Positions 9,560 to 19,320 of a DNA stretch of 64,000 nucleotides are shown one piece after another. This DNA is from CAVZCC01 sp963773765 (GTDB lineage Bacteria; Actinomycetota; Acidimicrobiia; Acidimicrobiales; Microtrichaceae), in NCBI GenBank assembly GCA_963773765.1, contig CAVZCC010000005.1, positions 434,001-498,000 on the forward strand, in the 5' to 3' direction. The stretch's first letter is position 1. Every line of letters starts with the position of its first letter. Made by a program: the position numbers and the translations under genes. A model generated the notes under the pieces. The model was given only the letters and a program-made list of their open reading frames with translations, made no database searches and was not told where the DNA came from.

Positions 9560-10585
9560 CGGAAGGTGGACAACCGGAGGTTGGGATCGCGCGCCGTAGT
9601 CCAGGGGGGTGGGCCCGTGGTCCCGCAGGCGGTACCACCCGGCCGAGGCGATCATGGCCGCGTTGTCGGTGCACATGGTCCGGCTGGGCAGGAACGCCTG
9701 GAGGCCGTCCTCGGTGCAGGCGGTCAGGAACTGCTCCCGGAGCAGCGAGTTGGCGGCCACGCCCCCGCCGATGGCCAGGGCGGACGCCCCCACCTCCCGG
9801 GCGGCACGGCGGGCCTTGGTCACCAGCACGTCCACCACCGCGGCCTGGAAGCTGGCCGACACGTCCGCGGTCGACACCTCGGGGTGGGCCCGCGCACGTG
9901 GTTCACCACCGCGGTCTTGAGTGCCGCTGAAGGAGAAGTCCAGGCCGTCGCCCAGCATGCGACCGGGGGAACCGGATCGCCTCGGGTCGCCGTGCAGGGA
10001 CTCCCGGTCGATCGCCGGCCCGCCGGGATAGCCGAGGCCGAGGAACCGGGCGACCTTGTCGAAGGCCTCGCCGGCGGCGTCGTCGAGCGTCTGGCCCAGG
10101 AGCCGGTACCGGCCGTGGCCCTCCATGAGCACCAGCATCGTGTGGCCGCCCGACACCAACAGCACCACCATCGGCAACGACAGCTCCGGCTCCTCCAGGA
10201 AGGCGGCGTAGAGGTGCGCCTCCAGGTGGTTGACCGACACGAACGGCACGTCCCAGGTCAGGGCCAGCGCCTTGGCCGCGGCCACGCCGACCAGCAGGGC
10301 ACCGATCAGGCCCGGCCCGGTCGTGGCCGCCACCGCGTCCACGCGCGAGCCGTCGATGCCGGCCTCCACCATGGCCCGGGCGGTGACGGGGATGATGAGC
10401 TCGTTGTGGGCCCGGCTGGCGATCTCCGGGACCACGCCGCCGTAGCGGGCGTGCAGCTCCACCTGCGAGCTGACCACGGAGGACAGCACGTCGGTGCCGC
10501 CCCGCACGCAGGCCGCCGCCGTCTCGTCGCAGGAGGTCTCGATGCCGAGGACCATCGTGTGCTCGTTCACGCCCGAATCAGCCAC
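9556..10585 (-). CDS. tsaD: tRNA N6-adenosine threonylcarbamoyltransferase TsaD, with indels
   Basis: Transfers threonylcarbamoyl to A37 of ANN-decoding tRNAs, with TsaB and TsaE. MVLGIETSCDETAAACV, the metal-binding motif HNELIIPV/NHLEAHLYA, LLVSGGHTMLV and AIGGGVAANSLLREQF are all visible. The canonical FSFSGLKTAVVNHV stretch reads FSFSGTQDRGGEPRA. An extra base near 9921 and two extra bases near 9897 knock this loop out of frame and then restore it. A third extra base near 9593 removes the normal ending DPNLRLSTFR and its TGA at 9556. The frame then runs into the DUF2332 gene. A GTG at 10585 or 10570 or an ATG at 10555 could be the start; both GTGs overlap the end of rimI. Confidence 0.9.
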
Positions 10586-11151
10586 GGGAGCTCACCACCT
10601 CCACCAGCCGGGCCGGCAGGCCGGCCTGGATGGCATCCAGACGGTCGCGGCGCGGACGGGGACCCGATGTCGTTGGCCCACATGATCAGCGCGTCCTCAC
10701 CCAGGTCCGCGTAGTAGTTGCGGCGCACCCCGCCGGGCGCGAACCCGAACCGGCGGTAGAGCTCCTGGGCGCCGTCGTTGGACATCCGGACCTCCAGGGT
10801 CAGGTCCTCCAGGCCCAGGGCGAGCGCCTCCCGGAACAGCACCAGCAGCATGCGGGTGGCCAGGTGGCGGCGGCGGTGGTCGGGATCGACCGCGATGTTG
10901 GTGACGTGGCCCTCGGCGCCGGTCAGCATGAGCCCGCCGAAGCCCAGGACCTGGTGGCGGTCCAGCGCCACCACGTACACGCGGCTGGTGGGCATGCGCA
11001 GCTCGCCCATGAACAACCCGAAGGACCAGGGTCGGTGGTTGGTGCGCTGCTCGATGGCCAGCACCCCGCGCAGGTGGCGGCGCCGCATGGGCGCGATCAC
11101 GACCCGGTCGTCCACCACCGCCGGGGTCCGGTCGTCCTGGAGCACGGTCAC
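10567..11151 (-). CDS. rimI: ribosomal-protein-alanine N-acetyltransferase RimI
   Basis: A GNAT-fold acetyltransferase whose classical target is the N-terminus of S18; in actinobacteria it always travels with the t6A genes. The acetyl-CoA loop is NIAVDPDHRRRHLATRML, and the C-terminal motif is SNDGAQELYRRFGFAPGGVR. The last 25 residues as read (GSPSAPRPSGCHPGRPAG and on) are out-of-frame. Removing one base near 10651 gives RRDRLDAIQAGLPARLVEVV, then SSRG and a stop at 10578, the more natural end. The start overlaps the tsaB stop by four bases (ATGA-type coupling). Confidence 0.88.
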   Translation of the reverse strand: MTVLQDDRTPAVVDDRVVIAPMRRRHLRGVLAIEQRTNHRPWSFGLFMGELRMPTSRVYVVALDRHQVLGFGGLMLTGAEGHVTNIAVDPDHRRRHLATRMLLVLFREALALGLEDLTLEVRMSNDGAQELYRRFGFAPGGVRRNYYADLGEDALIMWANDIGSPSAPRPSGCHPGRPAGPAGGGGELPWLIRA

Positions 11152-11846
11152 CGACCGTCCCGGGTGGACCAGTTGATCTCGGCGTCCGGGCGGCGCAGGT
11201 AGATCGGCTCGATCTCGTCCGGCCGGCCGAACTCCTCCCGCAGGGCCTGGGCGTGGGCCAGCTGCACCAACGACGCGGCCGACGGGTAGCTGTTCTCCCG
11301 GTCCACCAGCTCCACCTGGGCCAGCCCCTCGAAGGACTCGGCGTAGCGTTGGGCGCCGTCACCGACCAGGAGGACCTCCTCGCCGGAGGCCAGCAGTTCG
11401 GAGGCCAGGTCGTCCGGCGTTCCCAGCTGGTGCTCCCCCAGCCGCTGCACCCCACCGGGGACCTGGCGGTAGAAGGCGTAGTACAGCTCACCCCGGCGGG
11501 CGTCGATGGCGGCGACGATCAGCCGGTTGCTGAACCGGACCGGGAAGGCCAGGAGGTCCAGGCTGGACACGGCGATCATCGGCACCCGGAGGGCGAAGGC
11601 GATGGCCTTGGCGGTGGCCACCCCGACCCGCAACCCGGTGAACAGGCCCGGGCCCACGTCCACCGCCACCAACCCGATCTCGGTCAGCTCCACCTGGGCC
11701 TGCCCGCAGATGAAGGCGATGGCCGGCGCCAGGTTCTCGGCGTGGCGCTTGCCCTTGGCCGAGTGGGCGGAGGCCAGGACGCCCTCGTGGCCGCCGATGG
11801 CACACCCGGCCTGCACCGTCGCGGTCTCGATGCCCAGGATCAGCAC
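11148..11846 (-). CDS. tsaB: t6A biosynthesis protein TsaB
   Basis: The inactive ASKHA-fold partner that dimerises with TsaD in threonylcarbamoyladenosine synthesis; 232 aa, normal. It starts at GTG 11846 with VLILGIETATVQAGCAIGG. It contains HAENLAPAIAFIC and VAVDVGPGLFTGLRVGVATA, which are TsaB hallmarks. The upstream open frame is a shadow of tsaE. The start overlaps the tsaE stop by a few bases and the stop overlaps rimI, so the t6A genes are translationally coupled. Confidence 0.93.
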   Translation of the reverse strand: MLILGIETATVQAGCAIGGHEGVLASAHSAKGKRHAENLAPAIAFICGQAQVELTEIGLVAVDVGPGLFTGLRVGVATAKAIAFALRVPMIAVSSLDLLAFPVRFSNRLIVAAIDARRGELYYAFYRQVPGGVQRLGEHQLGTPDDLASELLASGEEVLLVGDGAQRYAESFEGLAQVELVDRENSYPSAASLVQLAHAQALREEFGRPDEIEPIYLRRPDAEINWSTRDGR

Positions 11847-12394
11847 CCGTCCCCACCTCCGGCGACGGCCCAGCGCGAGATGGCGGTGCCCAGCGCCCGC
11901 ACCCGGGCCGACCAACGCGGGCCCACCGGCACCAGCTCGACCTCGCGCCGGTCCTCGTCGGGGACGGCGTCGGCGTCCGGGCCCGACGCGGCGTCGGGGA
12001 CGAACCGCAGGTGGACCTCCAGGTAGTCGTGGGGCAGGACGGGAGCGATGGCATCGCCCCACTCGATGACGGTGACGGCGCCGTCGTCGAGCAGCTCGGA
12101 CAGGCCCAGGTCGAGCGCCTCGGACACCTGCTCCAGGCGGTACACGTCCAGGTGGTACAGGTCCAGGCGACCGGTGTAGCTCTGGACCAGGGCGAAGGTG
12201 GGGCTGGTGATCTGCTCGTCGATGCCCAGGCCGCGACCGAAGCCCTGGGTGAAGGCGGTCTTGCCCGCACCCAGGTCCCCCACCAGCACCAGCAGGTCGG
12301 CGGGACGGGCCAACTCGGCCAGCGCCGCGGCCAACTCACGGGTCTCCTCCGGCGAGTCGGTCCGGGCCACCAGGCCCGGCGCGGTCCCGTTCAC
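11840..12394 (-). CDS. tsaE: t6A biosynthesis ATPase TsaE
   Basis: P-loop ATPase that activates the TsaB-TsaD complex; 184 aa. The Walker A motif is GDLGAGKTAFTQGFGRGLG (about residues 40-58). SPTFALVQSYTG and LDLYHLDVYRL follow, with the VIEWGD motif near residue 115. The GTG at 12394 overlaps the UDG stop as GTGA. The C-terminus is longer than in Escherichia coli, with an acidic Asp/Ala segment. Confidence 0.93.
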   Translation of the reverse strand: MNGTAPGLVARTDSPEETRELAAALAELARPADLLVLVGDLGAGKTAFTQGFGRGLGIDEQITSPTFALVQSYTGRLDLYHLDVYRLEQVSEALDLGLSELLDDGAVTVIEWGDAIAPVLPHDYLEVHLRFVPDAASGPDADAVPDEDRREVELVPVGPRWSARVRALGTAISRWAVAGGGDGC

Positions 12395-12963
12395 GCATCC
12401 ACCCCCGCGGCGAGCACCTGCTTGGCACGGACCAGGTCGGCCCGCATCCGGGCCATGGGCTCGCCACCACCCCGCAGGACCGCGGCCGGATGGAACGTCG
12501 GCACCAGCACGATGCCGTCGCGGTAGGGGTAGGTGGTCCCACGCAGTCGGGTGATGCCCTCCGTGGTGTCCAGCAGGAGCTTGGAGGCGAAGTTGCCCAG
12601 CGTCACGATGACCGTGGGGGCGATCAGGTCGATCTGGGACTCCAGGTAGGGCCGGCACGCGGCGATCTCGTCCGGCTTGGGATCGCGGTTGTCCGGCGGG
12701 CGGCACTTCACGACGTTGGCGATGTAGCAGGTGTCCCGGCTGAGCCCCATCTCCTCCGCCATCAGGCGGTCCAGGAGCTGACCGGACCGGCCCACGAACG
12801 GGAGGCCCAGACGGTCCTCCTCGGCGCCCGGCCCCTCTCCCACGAACATCAGGTCCGCCCCGGGGTCCCCCATGCCGAACACCACCTGGGTTCGTCCCTC
12901 GGACAGGCGGCACCGCGTGCAGGAGAGCGCCTCGTCCGACAGGACCTCGAAGGGGGTGGCCAT
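12391..12963 (-). CDS. family 4 uracil-DNA glycosylase (iron-sulfur type)
   Basis: Removes uracil from DNA, starting base-excision repair. Motif A is VGEGPGAEEDRLGLPFVGRS (about residues 41-60). The active-site HPAAVLRG lies near residue 160. Cys residues in CTRC (15, 18), in VVKC near 86 and in AACRP near 102 match the four ligands of the 4Fe-4S cluster of this family. At 190 aa it is typical. It sits upstream of tsaE and is coupled to it by GTGA overlap. Confidence 0.9.
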   Translation of the reverse strand: MATPFEVLSDEALSCTRCRLSEGRTQVVFGMGDPGADLMFVGEGPGAEEDRLGLPFVGRSGQLLDRLMAEEMGLSRDTCYIANVVKCRPPDNRDPKPDEIAACRPYLESQIDLIAPTVIVTLGNFASKLLLDTTEGITRLRGTTYPYRDGIVLVPTFHPAAVLRGGGEPMARMRADLVRAKQVLAAGVDA

Positions 12964-12993
12964 CGTGGTGGAGCCTAGCGAGGGAGTCCCGGC

Positions 12994-13869
12994 TCACCGC
13001 CCCGGGTGCGCCAGCGACCGGATCGCGGTGTCCACCAGCTCCACGGCGTGGGCGCGGACCAGTTCCGTCGCGGCGTCGACGTCGCCGGTGGCCACGGCCA
13101 CGAACGCGTCACCGTCGGCCCGGGCATGGGGTGGCGTGATGGCCCGGGCCAGGCCGTCGTGGGCCCCGCGGGCCACGTGGTGGCAGGCCACCTTGTCCAG
13201 GTCGGCGTTGGTCGCCACCACACCGATGGTGGTGTTGCCGTAGGAGTCACCGGCGTCCACCCCGGGCCCGTCCAGGGCCGGCCACGGGTCGGACCACCGG
13301 CCATGACCCTGCACGTCGCCCCAGGCGTTGACCGCGACCAGCACCGCCACCACCAGGTCACCATCGCGGGCCACCGCTCCCACCAGGCCGCCGGCCACCG
13401 CCAGCTCCGGGCCGCGCCACGTGCCGACCGTCGCCCCGCACCCTGCCCCGACGGAGCCCGTCTCCCGGCTCCCCGCCGCGGTGCAGGCCGCAGTGCAGGC
13501 CGCATGGCCCTCCTCCGGGCCGGGGCGGACCGATCCGTCACCCACCATCAGGTCGAAGAGGCCGAGGCCCACCACGATGGGGATGGGGCCGGCCGTGGTG
13601 GGGAAGCCGCGACCGCGTTCGACGCAGAACCGGACGACGCCGTCGGTCGCCGCCAGCCCGAAGGCCGATCCGCCCGTCAGCACCACGGCATCGATCCGCT
13701 CGACCGTGGCGAACGGGTCGAGCAGCGAGAACTCGTGGGTGGCGGGGGCCCCGCCCCGCACCTCCCCCGAGGCCACCGGGGCCCGGTCGAAGAGCGCCAC
13801 GGTGCATCCGGTCCGGGCCAGCGGGTCGGTCCAGTGACCGACCCGGATGCCGGGCACCTCCCAGATCAC
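12994..13869 (-). CDS. P1 family (DmpA/NylC-like) aminopeptidase
   Basis: Self-cleaving N-terminal nucleophile hydrolase family. VPGIRVGHWTD at the N-terminus, VLTGGSAFGLAATDGV, GSVGAGCGATVG and DSYGNTTIGVVATNADLDK are family marks. The Asn-Thr pair in GNTT (near residue 225) is the expected autoprocessing site that exposes the catalytic Thr. Substrates in this family range from D-amino acid amides and peptides to nylon oligomers, so none can be assigned. Its GTG start overlaps the alr stop by four bases, so it is co-expressed with alanine racemase; a role in D-amino acid or peptide turnover is a guess. Confidence 0.85.
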   Translation of the reverse strand: MIWEVPGIRVGHWTDPLARTGCTVALFDRAPVASGEVRGGAPATHEFSLLDPFATVERIDAVVLTGGSAFGLAATDGVVRFCVERGRGFPTTAGPIPIVVGLGLFDLMVGDGSVRPGPEEGHAACTAACTAAGSRETGSVGAGCGATVGTWRGPELAVAGGLVGAVARDGDLVVAVLVAVNAWGDVQGHGRWSDPWPALDGPGVDAGDSYGNTTIGVVATNADLDKVACHHVARGAHDGLARAITPPHARADGDAFVAVATGDVDAATELVRAHAVELVDTAIRSLAHPGR

Positions 13870-15002
13870 CCGACCACCCCGCCGCGGTGGGTCCGGGGCA
13901 GGCGGGGCCCGAACCCGCAGACGACCTCGTACGCGATGGTGCCGAGCAGGTCGGCCCAGTCCTGGGCGGTGATCACGTCGTCGCCCTGGTGGCCGACCAG
14001 CACCACCTCGTCGCCCCGCGCGACCGGTGGGCCGTCGGTGACCTCCACCACGAGCTGGTCCATGGTGACCACGCCGCGGATGGGGCGGCGCACGCCACCG
14101 ATGAGGACCTCGCCACCGACGTCCCCGAGACGCCGGTCCACGCCGTCGGCATAGCCGACCGGGACGGTGGCGACGACGGCGTCCCGGTCGAACACGTGAC
14201 GCAGCCCGTAGCTGACGCCCTCACCGGCGGCCACGGCCTTGACCAGGCTCACCTCGGAGCGGACCGACAACGCCGGCTCCAGCGGGACCGGCGGCACCAT
14301 CTCCGGCGCCGGGCTGATGCCGTAGATGGCGATCCCCACCCGCACCAGGTCCAGGTGGGCGGCGGGGTGGGCCAGCAGGCCGGCCGAGTTGGCGGCGTGG
14401 CGCGTGCCCGGGTCGATGCCCGCCTCGGCCAGGCGGCCGAGCACCCCGTGGAACCGGTCCAGCTGCAGCGAGGTCTCCGGCCGGTCCGGTTCGTCCGCCA
14501 CGGCCAGGTGGGTGAAGGTCCCCTCCAGGCGGAGGCCGGAGGACCGGATGCGGCCGGCCAGGGCCACGACGTCCTCCGGCTGGGCACCGACACGGTGCAT
14601 GCCGGTGTCCACCTTGAGGTGGACCGACCACTGCGCCGACCCCGTCGGGTCGGTGACACGGGCTGCGGCGGCCGCGGCATCGATGCCCTGCTCGGTGTAC
14701 AGCGTGGGCGTGAGGCGGGCGGCGAAGGCGTCGGCCATGGCGTCGGTCGGGGGTTCCGACAGGACCAGGACCGGTGCGTCGATGCCCGCGGCCCGCAGTT
14801 CCAGGCCCTCCTCCACCAATGCCACGGCCAGCAGGTCGGCGCCCGCACCCAGGGCGGTGCGCGCCACCGGGACGGCGCCGTGGCCGTAGCCGTCGGCCTT
14901 GACCACGGCGCAGAACCCGGCCGGACCGGCCAGGTCGGCCAACGCCGCCACGTTGGCGGAAACGGCATCCAGGTCCACGTGGACCGAGGCGTGTCGGGGC
15001 AT
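13866..15002 (-). CDS. alr: alanine racemase
   Basis: PLP enzyme making D-alanine for peptidoglycan. The PLP lysine is in AVVKADGYGHGAVPV (residue about 34). The N-terminal barrel continues with HLKVDTGMHRVGA, and GVSYGLRHVFD precedes the C-terminal domain with VPVGYADGVDR and VTMDQLVVEV. The catalytic Tyr lies in the region around IAIYGISP/YGLRH. Start chosen at ATG 15002 (MPRHASVHVDLDAV); an in-frame TTG at 15020 would add six residues. It sits downstream of nnr and overlaps the P1 peptidase. Confidence 0.95.
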   Translation of the reverse strand: MPRHASVHVDLDAVSANVAALADLAGPAGFCAVVKADGYGHGAVPVARTALGAGADLLAVALVEEGLELRAAGIDAPVLVLSEPPTDAMADAFAARLTPTLYTEQGIDAAAAAARVTDPTGSAQWSVHLKVDTGMHRVGAQPEDVVALAGRIRSSGLRLEGTFTHLAVADEPDRPETSLQLDRFHGVLGRLAEAGIDPGTRHAANSAGLLAHPAAHLDLVRVGIAIYGISPAPEMVPPVPLEPALSVRSEVSLVKAVAAGEGVSYGLRHVFDRDAVVATVPVGYADGVDRRLGDVGGEVLIGGVRRPIRGVVTMDQLVVEVTDGPPVARGDEVVLVGHQGDDVITAQDWADLLGTIAYEVVCGFGPRLPRTHRGGVVG

Positions 15003-15088
15003 GGGGCCGAGGCTACGCAACGGGCGGCGCCGTGCCGGACCCGGGTGCCGGGTTCCGGGCCGGATGCGCCCTGCGTCGTCGCGTCAGG

Positions 15089-16448
15089 TCACACGTCGGC
15101 GAGCACCGCGTCCCAGGCCGCGGGGAGCAGCGCCACCACGTCGGACGCGACCAGGCCACGCGCGGGGCCCAGCCCCGCGGCGCGGCCGTGCAGGTGAGCG
15201 GCCGCTGCGGCGCCCCGGAACGGGTCGGCCCCGGCCGCGACGGTGGCGGCGACCAGCCCGGTGAGCACGTCGCCGGTCCCGGCGGTGGCGAGTCGGGCGT
15301 CGCCGGCGGTCACGTAGAGCACGGATCCGTCGGGTGCCGCCACCACCGTGGTCGACCCCTTGAGCAACACCACGGCCCTGCAGGCCCGCGCCAGGTCCCG
15401 GGCCGAGGACGCACGGTCGTCACCCGGTGGCGCCCCTGTCAGGCGTTCGAACTCGCCGTCGTGCGGTGTGAGCACGGTGGGCGCCGACCGCGACGCGAGC
15501 ACCGTCGGGGCGTCCGGACCCAGCACCCAGAGGGCATCGCTGTCCACCACCACGGGCCGGTCGAGCCCGGCCAGCAACCGCCTGACCTGGTGACCCACCA
15601 CCTCACCCCGGCCCAGTCCCGGTCCGATGGCCACCACGGCGAACCGGTGGGCCTCCTCCAGCACCGCGCCGGCCCAGTCGTCGGCCGGGTGCGCCACCAC
15701 CACGGCCTCCACCGGACCGCCCGGATCGTCGTCCCCCGGCACGGTGAGGCGCACGTAGCCCGCGCCGACCGCGGAACGCGGCGGCGGAGCACAGCCGCGC
15801 CGCGCCGGTCATGCCCGGGGACCCGGCCACGACCCACACGGCGTGGCGCCACTTGTGGTCCTCGCGGGACCGGCCCGGGACCCAGCCCGCCACGTCCTCG
15901 TCCGCCACCAGGTGGGAGCGGGCCGAGGAGACGTCCAACCCGATGTCGGCCACCAGCACCTGGCCCGCGTACGCCGGCCCCTCCCGGCACAGCAGGCCGG
16001 GCTTGAGCGCGGCGAAGGTCACCGTGGCCGCAGCGTGGGCGGGACGCCCGGACACCACGCCGGTCAGACCCGACACACCCGAGGGGACGTCCACGGCCAG
16101 GACCGGCGCGCCGTCGGGGTCGGGGAAGTCGTAGTCACCCCGGAACCCGGTCCCGAACGCGGCATCGACCACGAGGTCCGCCGGGCCCAGGACCGGTGGG
16201 GCGTCGTCCACGGCGTGCACCACGACCCGGACCCCCCGGCGACGGAGCACCTCGGCCGCCACCCGGCCGTCGTTGCCGTTGTTGCCCGGGCCGGCCACCA
16301 CCACCACCCGCCGCCCGTAGCAGCCGCCCAGCAGCTCCACGGCCGCGTCCGCCACCGCACGGGCGGCACGACCGATCAGCACGTCCACCGGCTCGGGCGC
16401 CGCCGCGTCGATGGCGCCCATCTCCTGGGGGGTCACCACGGGTCTCAC
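15089..16448 (-). CDS. nnr: bifunctional NAD(P)H-hydrate epimerase / ADP-dependent dehydratase, one frameshift
   Basis: Repairs hydrated NAD(P)H: the N-terminal YjeF domain epimerises the R form, and the C-terminal ribokinase-like domain dehydrates the S form with ADP. The epimerase part shows VVVAGPGNNGNDGRVAAEVL (about residues 48-67) and VVDAAFGTGF. The dehydratase part shows AIGPGLGRGEVV, LTPHDGEFERLTG and TAGTGDVLTGLVAA. The frame breaks near 15780: removing one T turns AAFRGRRG into AASAVGAGYVRLTVPG. It lies upstream of alr, the usual actinobacterial order. Confidence 0.9.
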
Positions 16449-16564
16449 CCCTCCATCCTCGCAGCACGCAGGCCCGTTTCCGGTGGTCCGGGCCCGATTC
16501 CGGTGGTCCGGGCCGAAACAGACTGTTCACACGTCGCAGCTGGGACCGCCCGCCGCCCGCTGCC

Positions 16565-16570
16565 TACGGT
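16565..16570 (+). promoter_or_regulatory. -10 element for the antiporter gene
   Basis: TACGGT fits TANNNT and ends eight bases before the GTG start codon. There is no Shine-Dalgarno sequence between them. A leaderless or near-leaderless transcript is likely. No clear -35 is seen. Confidence 0.4.
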
Positions 16571-16578
16571 GTCGACCC

Positions 16579-19284
16579 GTGGAGGCACACGGGCTGATCG
16601 ACATCCTCCTGGTGCTCGTGGCGGCCAAGGTCGGCGCCGAGCTGGCCGAACGCATCGGCATCCCCGCCGTCATCGGTGAGATCACCGCCGGTCTGCTGCT
16701 GGGGCCCTCCCTGTTGGACTGGGTGGAGGTCACGGAGTCCCTGGCGCTCCTGGCCGAGGTCGGGGTCATCCTCCTGCTGCTGCAGGTCGGCCTGGAGATG
16801 GACCTGAAGGAGATGGGCAAGGTGGGGGCCGCCTCGATGGGGGTGGCCATCACCGGCGTGGTCCTGCCGTTCGCGCTCGGCTACGGCGCGACCGCGGCGT
16901 TCGGCAACGACGCCACCACCGCCCTGTTCATCGGCGCCGCGCTCACCGCCACGTCGGTCGGCATCACCGCCCGCGCCTTCGGCGACCTGCGGATCCTGTC
17001 CAGCACCGAGTCCCGGATCGTGCTGGGTGCCGCCGTGGCCGACGACGTCCTGGGCCTGGTGATCCTCACCGTGGTGGTCCGCATCGTCGAGGAGGGATCC
17101 CTGGACGCGTTGGGCGCCGTGCAGGTCCTCCTGCTGGCGTTGGCCTTCCTGGTGGTGACCACCGCCGTCGGCCAGCGGGTGGCGCCGCCCGCGTTCCGGT
17201 GGATCCAGCGCAACGCCAGCGGCAGCGGCACCGTCCTGATCGCCGCGGTCGTGTTCACCTTCGCCCTGGCGCAGCTGGCCATGCAGGCGGAGCTGGCCCC
17301 CATCATCGGTGCCTTCGTGGCCGGCCTCGCCCTGGGTCGCACCAAGCAGGCCGAGCGCATCGAGCGGGACCTCGGGCCCCTGGCCAGCCTGTTCATCCCC
17401 ATCTTCTTCGTGCAGGTCGGCCTGCAGGTCGACGTCAAGGCCATGGTCCGCCCCTCCGTGCTGGGGCTGGCCGGGGTCCTGCTGGTGGTGGCGGTCGTGG
17501 GCAAGCTCGTGGCGGGCTGGGCCGTCGGACGGGCGCCGGTCGACCGGCTCCTGGTCGGCATCGGGATGATCCCCAGGGGCGAGGTGGGCCTGATCTTCGC
17601 CACCATCGGTCTGGCCAACGGGGTGCTCGACGACGACCTCTATGCCGCCCTCCTGCTGGTGGTCCTGGTCACCACGATCATCACCCCCGGGTTGATCCGG
17701 GCCCGCCTCAGCCGAAGCACGCGGGACGAACGCCAGGCCACCACCGACGAGATGCCGGCCGGAGGGTGGTTGCAGGTCACCGACGGGACGATCGGGCTGG
17801 CCGCCCGGCCGGGACCCACCGCGGCCCTGGGGGTGGCCCTCGAGGTGTCGCGGCTGGCCGGCCGCCACGAACCGGCGCCGGAGGTCACCTCGCTGGATGC
17901 AGGACGCGGCCCAGGACGGCCTGCGCTGGGATCCAGCGGCGGTGGCGGCGTTCAGCGAGCTGCTCCGCCACGGTTCCCGCCGGTCGTGGCGGTTGCTGGA
18001 CGCCACCGGGGTGCTGTCCCGCCGCGCTGCCGGACCTGTCCGACGAGCTGGACCACCGGCGCCGCGACTCGACGCTCCTGGATCCCGCCCACCTGCTGCG
18101 CTGGCCCGTGGTGGAACGCCTGGCGGAGCTCATGGGGCCGGACGGCGACGAACCGGCCCGGCTCCAGGCCGAGCTGACCGCCCTGCCGGACGTCCTGCCC
18201 CTGGCCGCCCTGGCGCTGGACCTGGCCGGCGACGACGGCGACGCCGGCGAGGCCGCGGCGGACCTGGCCCGGGACCTGGCCCTGCCCGCGGACGTCACCG
18301 CGGAGCTCCTGGAGGCGGCCCGGGATGCAGCCCTGCTCCGGTCGGCCTCCGCCCACCTGGTCGGGCTGGACACCGCGGTCACGCCCGACCTGGTGGCGGA
18401 CGTCGGCACCGTGGACCGGGCACGACGCAGCTACGTCCTCGGGCTGACCCTGGGCGACCTGGACCCGACCCACCGGGAGGCGCTCGACGAGCTCTTCGCC
18501 GGCCTCGTGGAGGCCCTGCAGCGGGGCGACAGCGACGACGACGGGCTCCCGGACGCGACCGCTGCCGTCGGGTCGGGCAGCGAGGACGTCGTGGCCCGGC
18601 GCCGGGAACGGGCCCGGGCCATGGCGCCCGATGCCCGGACCCGCAACCGCATCGACCGCACGCCGGGCGCGCTCGTGATCGCAGAGGAGCCGGCGGAGCT
18701 GTTGGCCCACCTCGCGCTGGTGGCGGGCGGCCCCCCACCGGTCGGACGGTTCCGGGTGGCGGTGCACCCCGACACCGACCAGGACACCGGCGGCACCGGA
18801 CGCCGGGTGGCGTGTCGCCGTGGCGGCACGGGACGAGCCCGGCCTGCTGGCCCGCATCGCCCTGGCGCTGCACCACCGTGGCCTGTCGGTCCGCAGCGCG
18901 GCCGTCGCCGCCTACTCCGACCGGGTCGCGCTCGACATCTTCCGTGTCACCGGGCCGGAACCATCGGCCGACGAGCTGGAGGACGCCGTGCTCGCCGCCT
19001 TCCGCACCCCCCTCGTCCCCACCGCCGTGCCCGAGGCCGAGGTACGGGTGGACCAGGGGGCGTCACGGTGGTCGAGTGTGTGCACCGTCACCACGCCGGA
19101 CAGGCCCGGGCTGCTGTGGGAGCTGACGGCCACCATGGCCGCGCTGGACCTGGTGGTGCACAGCGCCCGCATCGGCACCGACGGGGACCGGGCCAGCGAC
19201 CGCTTCGACCTGACCGACCGCAAGGGCCGCAAGCTGGACGCCACGACGGTGCAGCGCCTGCGGTCCGCCATCATGGGCATCTGA
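16579..19284 (+). CDS. CPA2-type cation:proton antiporter reading into a GlnD-like HD-ACT-ACT module, three frameshifts
   Basis: Residues 1-385 are a Kef/CPA2 antiporter with about 12 membrane helices. It begins VEAHGLIDILLVLVAAKVGA. EVGVILLLLQVGLEMDL, TATSVGITARAFGDL, the Asp-Asp of GAAVADDVLGLVIL, and GMIPRGEVGLIFATIGLANG are conserved in the family. A soluble linker leads to WMQDAAQDGLRWDPAAVAAF (frame change at 17893). LDATGVLSRALPDLSDEL follows (change near 18020), then a helical region resembling the HD part of GlnD but without the His-Asp pair. Two ACT repeats end the protein: AARDEPGLLARIALALHHRG (change near 18808) and VTTPDRPGLLWELTATMAAL. Each frame break is repaired by removing one base. 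An alternative is two genes, the second starting at ATG 17897. Divergent from nnr, convergent with acpS. Confidence 0.72.
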
Positions 19285-19320
19285 CCGACCGGAGCGGTGC
19301 CGGACCGGCGCCGCCGGCGC

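Noticed and set aside
8477..10585. True TsaD-DUF2332 fusion protein
   Set aside because: One base near 9593 explains it and restores both a normal TsaD end and an ATGA overlap.
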